From assembly GCA_947629505.1 (NCBI GenBank), contig CANRDW010000006.1:1-38495 (forward strand): 38,495 nt of DNA, in the 5' to 3' direction. The number at the start of each line of letters is the position of its first letter. Within the stretch, counting starts at the first letter, position 1. The DNA is from an uncultured Clostridia bacterium. Its GTDB lineage: Bacteria; Bacillota; Clostridia; Christensenellales; UBA1242. This document shows positions 14,300-23,419 of the stretch, one piece after another. Position numbers and translations under genes: made by a program. A model generated the notes under the pieces. The model did no database searches. It was not told where the DNA came from and saw nothing but the letters and a program-made list of their open reading frames with translations.

Positions 14300-15640
14300 T
14301 TTCAACATATTTTTGATTTCATTTACAAGAGTCTGAGTTTTTTTGTTTACTTTCAGTTCTTCAGAAATTTTGTCGCGCGAGTGCATGATTGTTGTGTGAT
14401 CTCTTCCGCCAAAAAGTTTTCCGATGCTTACAAGTGGCAAATCCAAAATTTCACTGATAAGATAGATTGCAATCATTCTTGGCTCGACAATCTCTTTGTT
14501 TTTCTTTTTACCTGTTATGTCTTGATAAGAAGTGTTGAAATAGTCGCACACAACAGTTATGATCTTGTCTGGGGTGAGTTCGTTTTTCATCTCTTCCATA
14601 TTGTTTGAAAAGACATCTTCAACTTCTTCCATGGTTGCAATTTTCTTTCCAGAAAGTGTTGCCAAAAAGTAAACTTCAGAAAGTTTGCCCTCAAGTTCTC
14701 TAACGCTTGTGTCAACATGTTCGGCAATGTAATTTATCACTTCATCTTCAGCATAATATTTTTCCAATTGACTTTTCTTGTGCAAAATTGCAATTCTCGT
14801 TTCAATGTCAGGCTTTTGAATGTCGTGTATAAGGCCACTTGCAAATCTGCTTCTGAGTCTGTCCTCCAAAGTGGAAATTTCTTTTGGTGGTCTGTCCGAG
14901 CAGATGATAACTTGTTTGTTTGCAAGGATAAGTTCATTGAAAGTGTGGAAGAACTCTTCTTGAGTTTCTTTTTTGTTTGAGATAAGTTGAATATCGTCCA
15001 CCATCAAAACATCCAAATTTCTGTATTTTCCGCGAAATTCCATGATTGACTTTGTTTTTGTTGGAGAGTAAAGCGAAGAAATATAGTCATTTGTGAAGTT
15101 CTCAAAAGGCACATACTGAATTTTAAGTTCTGGCGAGTGTTCACGAATATAATTGCCTATTGCGTGCAAAAGGTGAGTTTTTCCAAGCCCAACGCCGCCA
15201 TAAATGAAAAGCGGATTGTATCTCTTTCCTGGATGCTCGGCAACAGTTCTTGCAGCGGCATAGACAAACTGATTGCTTTTGCCGACAACAAAATTGTCGA
15301 AAGTGAATTTATCAACAAACGGATTTTTTTCCGGCTTTGCCGCAACAGTGTTTTCTTCAACCTGATTGTTTTTAAGATATTCAATCTCTTCATTCGGGTC
15401 TAAAACAACAATTTTAAGTGGCTTGTTTGTGATTTCAAAACAGCATTCACTTATCTTGTCGATAAAGTTTCTTAAGATTTGATTTTTTGCTGAAACTGAT
15501 GACGCGGCAATAATAAAATTGTCCTTATCGTCAATTTCAATAGGTTTTATGGTTTTAATCCACAGCATGTATGAAACTGACGACACGCGAAGTTCCAACT
15601 TTTCCAAAACTTGTTGCCAAATTGATGTTATATCTTGCAT
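14291..15640 (-). CDS. dnaA: Replication initiator DnaA
   Basis: An AAA+ ATPase that binds DnaA boxes and opens the origin. The N-terminal interaction domain (about 1-80) and a short variable linker (about 85-108) precede the AAA+ core, which has Walker A GGVGLGKT (148-155), Walker B VLMVDDIQ and sensor segments. The C-terminal DNA-binding domain bears the GGRDHTTIMHS signature. Its 449 aa is typical. A GGAG site lies 6 nt before the ATG. Its promoter overlaps that of divergent recF. No DnaA box is visible in the promoter region, so autoregulation through adjacent boxes is not evident there. Confidence 0.98.
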   Translation of the reverse strand: MQDITSIWQQVLEKLELRVSSVSYMLWIKTIKPIEIDDKDNFIIAASSVSAKNQILRNFIDKISECCFEITNKPLKIVVLDPNEEIEYLKNNQVEENTVAAKPEKNPFVDKFTFDNFVVGKSNQFVYAAARTVAEHPGKRYNPLFIYGGVGLGKTHLLHAIGNYIREHSPELKIQYVPFENFTNDYISSLYSPTKTKSIMEFRGKYRNLDVLMVDDIQLISNKKETQEEFFHTFNELILANKQVIICSDRPPKEISTLEDRLRSRFASGLIHDIQKPDIETRIAILHKKSQLEKYYAEDEVINYIAEHVDTSVRELEGKLSEVYFLATLSGKKIATMEEVEDVFSNNMEEMKNELTPDKIITVVCDYFNTSYQDITGKKKNKEIVEPRMIAIYLISEILDLPLVSIGKLFGGRDHTTIMHSRDKISEELKVNKKTQTLVNEIKNMLKSV

Positions 15641-15674
15641 TTTTATCTCCTGTTTTTAAGATTTTGACAAAAAA

Positions 15675-15703
15675 ATTTTAAAAGATAAAAAATAAATTGT
15701 CAA
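15675..15703 (-). promoter_or_regulatory. dnaA promoter
   Basis: Minus-strand TTGACA (15698-15703), a 17-bp spacer and TAAAAT (15675-15680). The -35 overlaps the recF -35 on the other strand by 5 bp. Confidence 0.7.
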
Positions 15704-15725
15704 GCAATTTTGAAATATTTAAAAT
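15697..15725 (+). promoter_or_regulatory. recF promoter
   Basis: TTGTCA (15697-15702), a 17-bp spacer and TAAAAT (15720-15725). The start codon is only 19 nt beyond the -10 and lacks a ribosome binding site. Confidence 0.55.
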
Positions 15726-15744
15726 ATGTGTTAAACTATAGAAT

Positions 15745-16830
15745 ATGAAGATAGACACGCTCAAAATCAAAAATTTCAGAAACTACAAAAATCTTTCACT
15801 TGCCTTTGATGACAAGGTGAATGTCTTTATCGGCAAAAACGCACAAGGAAAGACAAATCTCTTGGAAAGCATCTTCTATTGCTGCCTTGGAAAGAGTTTT
15901 AAATCTTGCAAAGATAAAGAACTCATCAGGTGGGGTGAAGAAGATTTGTCCGCATCCATTTTGGTGAACAGAAAATTTCGCGATGTGAAAGTTGACATAA
16001 AAATTTCTTCACAAAGAAAAAAGAGTGTTCAAATAAACGGATTGCCTATAAGAAAGATAGGTGATTTGATTGGTGAAGTGAACATAGTTTTCTTTTCGCC
16101 GCAAGAGTTGAAACTTGTCCGCGAAAGCCCGGATGAGCGAAGAAAGTTTATGGACATTGACATCTGTCAAAACAACAAAAGATATTTCTATCAACTTTCG
16201 CGCTATGAAAAAATTCTTCAAAACAGAAACAAACTTTTGAAAAACTCCAAAACAATCGAAACTGTCAAAGAAACGATTGACATTTGGGACAGGGCGCTTG
16301 TGACGGCGGCAAAGTTTATTGCGTTGGAGCGTGCAAAGTTTATCGATCAGATTTTGCCATATGCACAAAAGGCTCACAAATTCATAAGCGGCGGAAAGGA
16401 AGAACTTTCGCTTGTGTATAAATGCGGCTGCAATGTCAACTTGGATGAAAAGTTTGAAGAAAACATGGACAAACTTTTAAAGAAAAATTTGGAAAAGGAC
16501 TATAAACTTGGCTTTACAAGTGTTGGCGTGCATCGTGACGACATCGACATCTTTTTAAACGGAGTTGAAGTGAAAAACTTTGGCTCACAGGGGCAGCAGC
16601 GCACAGTTGGGCTTTCACTTAAACTTGCCGAACTTGAAAATATGAATGAAATAAACGGTGAATATCCAATCTTGCTTTTGGACGATGTTTTCAGCGAACT
16701 TGACAGCGAGCGTCAAAAACGGCTTTTGAAATTTGTTGGCAGAACTCAAACTTTCATCACTTGCACAGATGAGCGAAAAATTGACGGCAAACTGTTTAAA
16801 ATTGTGGATGGACGGGTTGAAAATATGTAA
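15745..16830 (+). CDS. recF: DNA repair and recombination ATPase RecF
   Basis: An SMC-like ATPase that works with RecO and RecR to load RecA on gapped DNA. Walker A GKNAQGKT is at residues 30-37, the ABC-type signature appears as FGSQGQQRTVGLSLKLAEL, and Walker B is LLLDDVFSELD near residue 310. Its 361 aa is full length. No Shine-Dalgarno sequence precedes the ATG at 15745, and the predicted leader is very short. It is divergent from dnaA, whereas in most Bacillota it lies downstream of dnaN on the same strand. gyrB, the usual next gene, is not here. Confidence 0.97.
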   Translation: MKIDTLKIKNFRNYKNLSLAFDDKVNVFIGKNAQGKTNLLESIFYCCLGKSFKSCKDKELIRWGEEDLSASILVNRKFRDVKVDIKISSQRKKSVQINGLPIRKIGDLIGEVNIVFFSPQELKLVRESPDERRKFMDIDICQNNKRYFYQLSRYEKILQNRNKLLKNSKTIETVKETIDIWDRALVTAAKFIALERAKFIDQILPYAQKAHKFISGGKEELSLVYKCGCNVNLDEKFEENMDKLLKKNLEKDYKLGFTSVGVHRDDIDIFLNGVEVKNFGSQGQQRTVGLSLKLAELENMNEINGEYPILLLDDVFSELDSERQKRLLKFVGRTQTFITCTDERKIDGKLFKIVDGRVENM

Positions 16831-16857
16831 AAAAGGCTTTTAATTTGCAAATATTAT

Positions 16858-16887
16858 TTGCATTTGCAAGTTAAAATATATTAAAAT
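16858..16887 (+). promoter_or_regulatory. Possible promoter of the CvpA-like gene
   Basis: TTGCAT (16858-16863), an 18-bp spacer and TAAAAT (16882-16887). It overlaps a small TGCAAAT/ATTTGCA inverted repeat (16846-16862). Confidence 0.45.
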
Positions 16888-16905
16888 GACAAAAAGAGGT
16901 GTGTT

Positions 16906-19833
16906 ATGGAAGTTTATATCACTTGGGGCGCCGTTGGCATTATGGTTTTGTTTTTGCTTATCGGCTTTTTGGCAGGATTTATCAGGGGGCTTAAAAGAGC
17001 GTCACTGCATGTTCTGTTTTGGCTTGTCAGCATTGTTGTGGCTTTCTTTATCACAAAGCCAATCGCCGAACAACTTTTAAAAATAAATGTTCCAAGTGAC
17101 GGTGGCACCGTTGCACTTTCTGTGTTTATTGCAAACATGGTTGCCAAAATGGCAAACATTGACCTTTCAACCTATCCAACCGCAAAAGAATTTATCCAAA
17201 AACTTCCGGTTGCACTTGTCAGCCCAATTTTATTCATAATTTTGGCACTAGTTGTTTACTTCTTGTTTGACATAGTGTATCTTATTGTTGCACGCTGCTG
17301 CTTTGGGAAGAAAAATGTTGAATTTAAAACAAAAAAGCCACGCCGTTGGCTTGGCAGTTTGATTGGAACAATTGAGGCATTTTTGTTTATGATCATCTTG
17401 TCCGCACCAATCACCTCACTGACAAAAATGTATCAAAGCATCGCCACAAGTGAAGTTTCAACTGCCACTGAGGAAGAGCAAACAGACAGTGGGCTTAAAA
17501 CAACAGGCGAAATGATTTCACAGTTTATTCCAAAAGAAGTAAACAGCGCAATCATTTCTTACAACAATTCTGTGATTGGAGTTCTTGCCGGGGCGGGCAA
17601 CTTAGATCAAGCACTTTTTGACGGACTTGCAAATTTCAAATTTAAGGGCGAAAACATCAAAACAAGAAAAGAAATTTTAAATCTTGTTGACATTTACAAT
17701 GACGCAGTTGTGGTTGTGAATGCCGCACAAAGCCAAGACTTTTCAAATGTTCAACTCTCTGGCCTTAAAGAAACAGTTACAAACTTTGTAAACAACGGCC
17801 TTTTCAAAGGGGTTGTTACAAATGTTTTGGAAGAAGTTATCAATAATTTTGATGTTGAAAATTCAAAATTAGACGGCACAATCAAAAGCATTATAAGTGA
17901 CATTAAAACGGCAAAAGATAATGGAGAAATCGAAAGTTTCTACACATTCTTGAAAGACGACATCACCAATGTTTTTGACGCAGTTGACAATCTTTTGAAA
18001 TCAAACCTTATTCAAACAGTCACAAGTCTGCCAGAAGATGCGGGCTTAAAAGACATTTTGGAAATCTTCACAGATGAAGAAACCGTTGAAAATACAAAGA
18101 AAGTTATTGAAGATGTTTTAAAACTCCACACTGTAAACTATGCATTTAAAACTGTTGTTGACCTTGCATCAGAGCAAGTTGAGTCAATGTTTACAGATGT
18201 TGAAATCAAACTCAATTCTACTGTTTCAGACAAACAAACTGCCCTCAACGACCTTGTTGATTCAATCACTTCGCTTTTGTCACTTAAAATAGATTTTGCT
18301 GCAGTTTTCGAAAATGGTGACATTATGGCGGCGCTTGACAACATCTCAGACGAAGATTTTGCCGACACAATTGACACACTTGGCGAAACTTTTGACAAAA
18401 TAAACAATCTTGAAATTTTGGTTGTAGATGACAGCCACACATTTACAAACATTTTGAAATCCCTTGACATTGATTTGCTTGTGGACGAATGCATCGATGC
18501 AAATAAAGACGAAGAAAAAACCTACACAGAATTCTTTGCTTACATCAAAACCCCTGTTGTAGAAGCAAAGAGCCTTGGACTTTTAAGCCTTCTTGGACAA
18601 GACGAATTTAATATCGACCCAATTTTAGATAAACTGCTTGACAAAATTTCAGAAGCACAAGACAACAGTTATATTGCAAGTTTGGTTATGCCGTTTAAGG
18701 ATTTGACAGCAATGAATCTCAATGAACTTGTGTTTGGAAACATTAAAAATGCACTTGGCTCACTTGGCGGAGAAACTGCATTCATCGACCTTTCAGGAGT
18801 TGGTGACGATGCTTGGCAGGCAACATTTGAAGATCTGGAAGGCTTGCTTAAAACTTTGAATGACAAAGACCATTTGATTGAAGGACAGACTTACATCAAA
18901 TATCTTCTCACAGAAAAAGAAGATCCAGATGAAGAAGCATCAAAAATTGAAACTCTTGTTTCAGACATGGACAAAACAGTCAGAGAAAGCCTTGTCACAC
19001 AAGTTTTTGAAAGCGACATCTTCCAGCCACTTGTAAAACAAGTTTTCTCAACCATGGACACAATGATTGGAGGTATGACGGGCGTTACACCAACAACAGA
19101 CATTGAAAGCACTGACAGAAAAGAAGTGTATGAAGCACAAAAAGCACAACTTGCAACGCAAATCAATCAAATTTTGGAAATTGCACTCACTGAGGGCGAC
19201 CTTTCTTTAGAGAAAATCGGTTCGCTTTTGGATATCTTAAAGGAAAATGCAAACAATGGCGGAAAGAAAGATGGCGTGTTCAATGAAATTTTTGCAAACA
19301 TCATCTGGTATTTGACAGGCGAAAATCTCACGGAAAATGAAAGTTACAATGCCACTCCAAACAATGAATTTTATGACAAAGCGAATGCTTACATCAGTGG
19401 CAAAGCCGGCTTCACAAGTTATTATGAAGTTTCAAGTTATGCAGACCTTATGAAAGAGATTGAAAACGCACTTGCTCTTGCACAAGAAATGTCAGACAAA
19501 CTTGGCGCAATAGAACATCCTGGAGATATCTCTCCTGACAACGCAGGAGAATATGCCGGAGCAATTAAAGACGCTGTTGATTCATTCATACAAGACAAGA
19601 CCGTTGAAGAAGTGACGGAAACAGTGAAAGAACTTCAAGAAATGGTGGGCGACAGTGACATCGTTGACACAAGCAAGTTGTCTCCTGAACAAAAAGATGA
19701 GGTTGCCAATGCAATTGAAGATGCGTTTAAAGAAAACGGTGCTGTTCCAGAAGACAAACAAGACCTTGTTGATGCGATTAAAGATTTGCTTGGATTAAAA
19801 ACACAGGCAGAAGAGAGAGAAGATGGAGTTTAA
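16906..19833 (+). CDS. Giant CvpA-like membrane protein, 975 aa
   Basis: The N-terminal region (about 1-185) has four hydrophobic helices and a Gly/Arg-rich FLAGFIRGLKRAS turn, matching the look of the CvpA (colicin V production) family, usually only 160-200 aa long. After it come about 780 soluble, acidic residues, largely helical by composition, rich in Asp, Glu, Thr and Leu. They contain repeated DLVD/SITSLL-like heptad stretches and no recognised catalytic motif. The topology suggests an extracytoplasmic domain anchored by the CvpA-like part. An AGAGGTG site precedes the ATG. Its 3' end overlaps rsmH by 11 bp, so it is co-expressed with the division cluster. An envelope or division role is inference. 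Confidence 0.8.
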   Translation: MEVYITWGAVGIMVLFLLIGFLAGFIRGLKRASLHVLFWLVSIVVAFFITKPIAEQLLKINVPSDGGTVALSVFIANMVAKMANIDLSTYPTAKEFIQKLPVALVSPILFIILALVVYFLFDIVYLIVARCCFGKKNVEFKTKKPRRWLGSLIGTIEAFLFMIILSAPITSLTKMYQSIATSEVSTATEEEQTDSGLKTTGEMISQFIPKEVNSAIISYNNSVIGVLAGAGNLDQALFDGLANFKFKGENIKTRKEILNLVDIYNDAVVVVNAAQSQDFSNVQLSGLKETVTNFVNNGLFKGVVTNVLEEVINNFDVENSKLDGTIKSIISDIKTAKDNGEIESFYTFLKDDITNVFDAVDNLLKSNLIQTVTSLPEDAGLKDILEIFTDEETVENTKKVIEDVLKLHTVNYAFKTVVDLASEQVESMFTDVEIKLNSTVSDKQTALNDLVDSITSLLSLKIDFAAVFENGDIMAALDNISDEDFADTIDTLGETFDKINNLEILVVDDSHTFTNILKSLDIDLLVDECIDANKDEEKTYTEFFAYIKTPVVEAKSLGLLSLLGQDEFNIDPILDKLLDKISEAQDNSYIASLVMPFKDLTAMNLNELVFGNIKNALGSLGGETAFIDLSGVGDDAWQATFEDLEGLLKTLNDKDHLIEGQTYIKYLLTEKEDPDEEASKIETLVSDMDKTVRESLVTQVFESDIFQPLVKQVFSTMDTMIGGMTGVTPTTDIESTDRKEVYEAQKAQLATQINQILEIALTEGDLSLEKIGSLLDILKENANNGGKKDGVFNEIFANIIWYLTGENLTENESYNATPNNEFYDKANAYISGKAGFTSYYEVSSYADLMKEIENALALAQEMSDKLGAIEHPGDISPDNAGEYAGAIKDAVDSFIQDKTVEEVTETVKELQEMVGDSDIVDTSKLSPEQKDEVANAIEDAFKENGAVPEDKQDLVDAIKDLLGLKTQAEEREDGV

Positions 19834-20758
19834 ACACATTCCTGTTATGCTGAAAGAGGTGATAGACACCCTTTGCATAAAGCCAAACGGAATATATGTT
19901 GATTGCACTGTCGGCGGAGGCGGACACTCCTTTGAAATTGCAAAAAAACTCAAAGGTGGCCATTTGTATGCCTTTGACCGTGACAGTGATGCCATTAAAA
20001 AAAGTGGGGAAACACTTTCAAAGTTTAAAAATAATGTCACACTTATCAAAGCCAACTACAAAGATGCGCCAAACATTTTAAAAGAAATGGGAGTCACACA
20101 AATAGACGGCTTTTTGATTGATTTGGGAGTGAGCAGTTATCAAATTGACGAAGGGGAGCGCGGCTTCTCTTTTGTCAACAACGGCACTCTAGACATGCGC
20201 ATGGACAGAGAAGAAAAAACACTCACCGCCAAAGAGATTGTCAACACTTTTTCTCAAAGTGAACTACAAAGAATTTTCAAAGAGTTTGGCGAAGAAGAGT
20301 TTGCAAGCAGCATTGCAAAAAACATAGTCAAAGCAAGGCAAGACAAAGAAATTCAAACAACATTTGAGCTTAAAGAGATAATTGAGGCAAGCATGCCAAA
20401 AAAAGTGGTGTTCTCACGCGGTGGGGCATCGAAAAAGGTGTTTCAGGCGCTGAGAATTTACATAAATGGCGAACTTGACGGGCTGGACAAAGTTTTAGAA
20501 GAACTTGTGGATATGCTAAAAGCGGGCGGACGCGGTTGCGTTCTCACTTTTCACAGCCTTGAAGATAGGATTGTGAAAAATGTTTTTAAACTTGATGCGA
20601 CCGACTGCATTTGTCCGCCAAAGACTCCAATTTGCATCTGCGGACACAAAGCAAAAGTGAAACTTGTTTTCAAAAAGCCGCTTGTGGCAACTGATGAAGA
20701 GCAAAAGATTAACAGCCGCAGCACTTGTGCAAAACTGCGCGCTGTTGAAAAACTTTAA
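19823..20758 (+). CDS. rsmH: 16S rRNA m4C1402 methyltransferase RsmH (MraW)
   Basis: Methylates N4 of C1402 in the ribosomal P site. The HIPVMLKEV start, the SAM-binding YVDCTVGGGGHS (about 25-36), the GFLIDLGVSS segment and the C-terminal FHSLEDRIVK and NSRSTCAKLRAVE motifs are all characteristic. Its 311 aa is normal. It overlaps the CvpA-like gene and lies 30 nt before the FtsL-position gene. The usual upstream partner mraZ is missing. Confidence 0.97.
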   Translation: MEFKHIPVMLKEVIDTLCIKPNGIYVDCTVGGGGHSFEIAKKLKGGHLYAFDRDSDAIKKSGETLSKFKNNVTLIKANYKDAPNILKEMGVTQIDGFLIDLGVSSYQIDEGERGFSFVNNGTLDMRMDREEKTLTAKEIVNTFSQSELQRIFKEFGEEEFASSIAKNIVKARQDKEIQTTFELKEIIEASMPKKVVFSRGGASKKVFQALRIYINGELDGLDKVLEELVDMLKAGGRGCVLTFHSLEDRIVKNVFKLDATDCICPPKTPICICGHKAKVKLVFKKPLVATDEEQKINSRSTCAKLRAVEKL

Positions 20759-20788
20759 CATATTAAAAAAAGGAGGACAGTATAATAT

Positions 20789-21457
20789 ATGGACAGACTT
20801 ATCGCAGAAAAAGAAACAAAAGAAGTTCAAACTGAAAAAGTTGAAGAAATTTCACAAGAAGTTGTGCAAGAAACTGTTTCTGTTGCTCCTCCAAAAAATG
20901 AATATGTGAGTTCTTTTGAGGGGCAGACGATTGCGGACATCAAGCGAGAAGAAGAGAAGAAAAGCGCACAAGAATTTGAAAAAGAGAAAGAAGTTTTAAT
21001 AGAAAAGCAGTTTGAGAAAGTTGAAAAAACAGAAAAAATCGAAGAAAAAGAAAGCGAAAAGCCTGTCAATATCATTGAAAAACCCAACTATGATTTGATT
21101 GAACAGCCAAAAAAAGTTTTAAAACTCAAAAAATCAAAACCGGAAAAAAGTCAGCACAAAAAAAGCAAACTTGCCGGCATACTTTTGGCTTGCACACTTG
21201 GGGCAAGTGCGATTGTTTGCATTGTCAACTGCAATCTAATTGAAAACATGAATTCCAACCTTTTTCAAATTGAAGAGGGCTACAGGCTCAATCTTGGCAA
21301 GTATATGCGCAACATAGCAAAACTTGACGGCACAAAAAAGAGTATGGAATTTTTGGACACCTATCCTGACAAGCAACTTTCTGCCGGCGAACAGGGCGAA
21401 AAAAGCAATTGGTTTGACAGACTTTGTAATTTCATAGCGGGGTTGTTTGGAGGCTGA
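20789..21457 (+). CDS. FtsL-position bitopic membrane protein
   Basis: It lies exactly where ftsL is found, between rsmH and the ftsI-type gene. The first 125 or so residues are highly charged Glu/Lys repeats, likely disordered or coiled. One membrane helix (about 128-147) follows, then about 70 extracellular residues. FtsL normally has a short cytoplasmic tail and an extracellular leucine-zipper coiled coil. Here the tail is much longer and the outer part has weak coiled-coil character, so the assignment rests on position and topology, not motif. AGGAGG lies 12 nt from the ATG, an unusually long spacing. The gene ends 1 nt before the transpeptidase start codon. Confidence 0.75.
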   Translation: MDRLIAEKETKEVQTEKVEEISQEVVQETVSVAPPKNEYVSSFEGQTIADIKREEEKKSAQEFEKEKEVLIEKQFEKVEKTEKIEEKESEKPVNIIEKPNYDLIEQPKKVLKLKKSKPEKSQHKKSKLAGILLACTLGASAIVCIVNCNLIENMNSNLFQIEEGYRLNLGKYMRNIAKLDGTKKSMEFLDTYPDKQLSAGEQGEKSNWFDRLCNFIAGLFGG

Positions 21458-21458
21458 T

Positions 21459-23354
21459 TTGCAAAAGGCTTACACCTTACACTCCTTGCAAAAGCGAATT
21501 AAAGCAGTATTTTTGATTTTAATATTTCTTGTTTGCAGCCTTCTTGTAAGGCTATTTGTCGTTCAGGTGATAAACGGAAAAACTTTGCAAAATCGCGCAA
21601 CAGATCAATGGACACGCGACCTAACACTTTCAGCACCACGCGGAACTTTTTTTGATGCAACAGGCGACAGTTTGGCGGTTTCTTACACCACATACAATGT
21701 TTTTGTGCGCGGAAGAGAAGTGAAAGACGTCACTCGCACCGCCACAATCCTTTCAAATATTTTGGGGCTTGAACTTAACTCCACAATCGACAAAGTTTCA
21801 AGAAAAAATGTCAGCGAAGTGCTTTTGAAAATGCAGGTTGAAGCGGACATTGCAGAGCAAATCTACAAAGAAAAACTAGACGGAGTTTATCTTGCAGAGA
21901 ATGTCGGAAGATATTATGTTTATGGCGACCTTATGACTCAACTTCTTGGCTTTTCGTCTGTGGACAATGTTGGGCAGGCGGGCTTGGAGGCATATTTAAA
22001 TGACTATCTTGTCGGGGATGACGGTTTTTCATATGTGCAAAGTGACCTTCAGGGCAAAGAGATTGGCGGGAGTATAAGATATTATGTCAGCGGAGTTGCC
22101 GGCGACAATGTGACGCTCACTGTAAACAGCAAAATACAAATTCTTTTGGAGCAAGTGCTGACGGCGGCATTTTCAGAGCAAAAAGCCAAAGCCGTCACGG
22201 GAATTGTCATGAATGCAAAGACAAGCGAAGTTTTGGCGATTTCGTCAAAGCCAAGTTTTGACCTCAACACTCCGCCGCGCGACAACTTGAGCGAACTTTT
22301 TGAAAACTCCAAAATGAAAGCGATCACCGACACCTATGAGCCGGGCTCAACTTTCAAAATTCTCACTCTTGCCGCAGCGCTTGAAGAGGGAGTCGTTTCA
22401 CCTTCGGACAGATTTTATTGCCCCGGCTTTCGCATAATTGACGGCCAGCGCATCAAGTGTTGGAAAAGCATAGGTCATGGCAGTCAAACTTTGACGGAGG
22501 CGTTTGCAAACTCTTGCAACTGCTGTTTTATGGATTTGGCACTGCGGCTTGGCGTGGACAGATTTTATGCCTATATGCAAAAATTTGGGCTGGGGCAAAA
22601 GACGGGCATCACGCTTCGCGGGGAAAGCAGCGGCATTTTAATGGACAAAAAACTTGTCAAAACTGTGGATTTGGCAAGAATGGGCTTTGGGCACGCGATT
22701 GCTGTCACTCCGCTTCAACTTTTGTCGATTGTTGCGGGCATAACAAACGGCGGAGTTTGGAAAACTCCAACACTTATTAAAAACATAACTTCAATTTCTG
22801 GAAAAGTGACTTTCACGCCAAAAGTTGAGTCGCGGCAGATTGTTTCCGCTTCCACAAGTCAAACAGTCAACGCACTTTTACAGAAGGCGGAAAATAAACA
22901 GGCGGATTTCACTTTTGTGGAAGGTTACAATGTGGGCGGAAAGACAGGCACGGCGCAGAAATACAGTGAAACGGGAGGGATTGCAAGCGGAAAATATATT
23001 TCAAGTTTCATCGGCACATATCCCGCCGACAATCCGGACTATCTTTTTATGATTATGGTGGACGAGGCAAGCGCCGGGGCATATTATGGCTCAATCGTTG
23101 CCGCCCCATATGGCAAACAATTTTTCAGCGAGTTTTTCAAATTTTATGACATGCCAAAAGATGATGAGAGTGTTGTTTTGGATGACGTCATTATGCCGTC
23201 ACTTTTGGGACACAGTTTGACAGATGCGATTTTGACACTCAATTCACTTGGGCTTTTGTATGAAATTGACGGAAGCGGCGGAATAATAAAACAACAACTT
23301 CCACCGGCGGGCACAATCTTGAAAAAAGGCAGCACGGTGCTTTTGGTGACATAA
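21459..23354 (+). CDS. Class B penicillin-binding protein (FtsI/SpoVD-type transpeptidase)
   Basis: Cross-links peptidoglycan during division or sporulation. An N-terminal membrane helix (about 17-36) is followed by the PBP dimerisation domain (about 45-200) and the transpeptidase domain, with the nucleophile in PGSTFK (S297), the SCN motif (about 350) and KTGT (K495). One PASTA-like domain closes the protein (about 570-631), as in SpoVD and PBP2x-type proteins. I choose TTG at 21459 because GGAGG is 5 nt upstream; an earlier in-frame TTG at 21447 lacks this spacing. It starts 1 nt after the FtsL-like stop. Sequence alone does not settle vegetative FtsI versus SpoVD. Confidence 0.93.
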   Translation: MQKAYTLHSLQKRIKAVFLILIFLVCSLLVRLFVVQVINGKTLQNRATDQWTRDLTLSAPRGTFFDATGDSLAVSYTTYNVFVRGREVKDVTRTATILSNILGLELNSTIDKVSRKNVSEVLLKMQVEADIAEQIYKEKLDGVYLAENVGRYYVYGDLMTQLLGFSSVDNVGQAGLEAYLNDYLVGDDGFSYVQSDLQGKEIGGSIRYYVSGVAGDNVTLTVNSKIQILLEQVLTAAFSEQKAKAVTGIVMNAKTSEVLAISSKPSFDLNTPPRDNLSELFENSKMKAITDTYEPGSTFKILTLAAALEEGVVSPSDRFYCPGFRIIDGQRIKCWKSIGHGSQTLTEAFANSCNCCFMDLALRLGVDRFYAYMQKFGLGQKTGITLRGESSGILMDKKLVKTVDLARMGFGHAIAVTPLQLLSIVAGITNGGVWKTPTLIKNITSISGKVTFTPKVESRQIVSASTSQTVNALLQKAENKQADFTFVEGYNVGGKTGTAQKYSETGGIASGKYISSFIGTYPADNPDYLFMIMVDEASAGAYYGSIVAAPYGKQFFSEFFKFYDMPKDDESVVLDDVIMPSLLGHSLTDAILTLNSLGLLYEIDGSGGIIKQQLPPAGTILKKGSTVLLVT

Positions 23355-23419
23355 AAGGCATAATTTTGTTTCACTTTTTGAATTTTTTGTGATAATATAT
23401 ATGTATAAAAGGAAAAACT

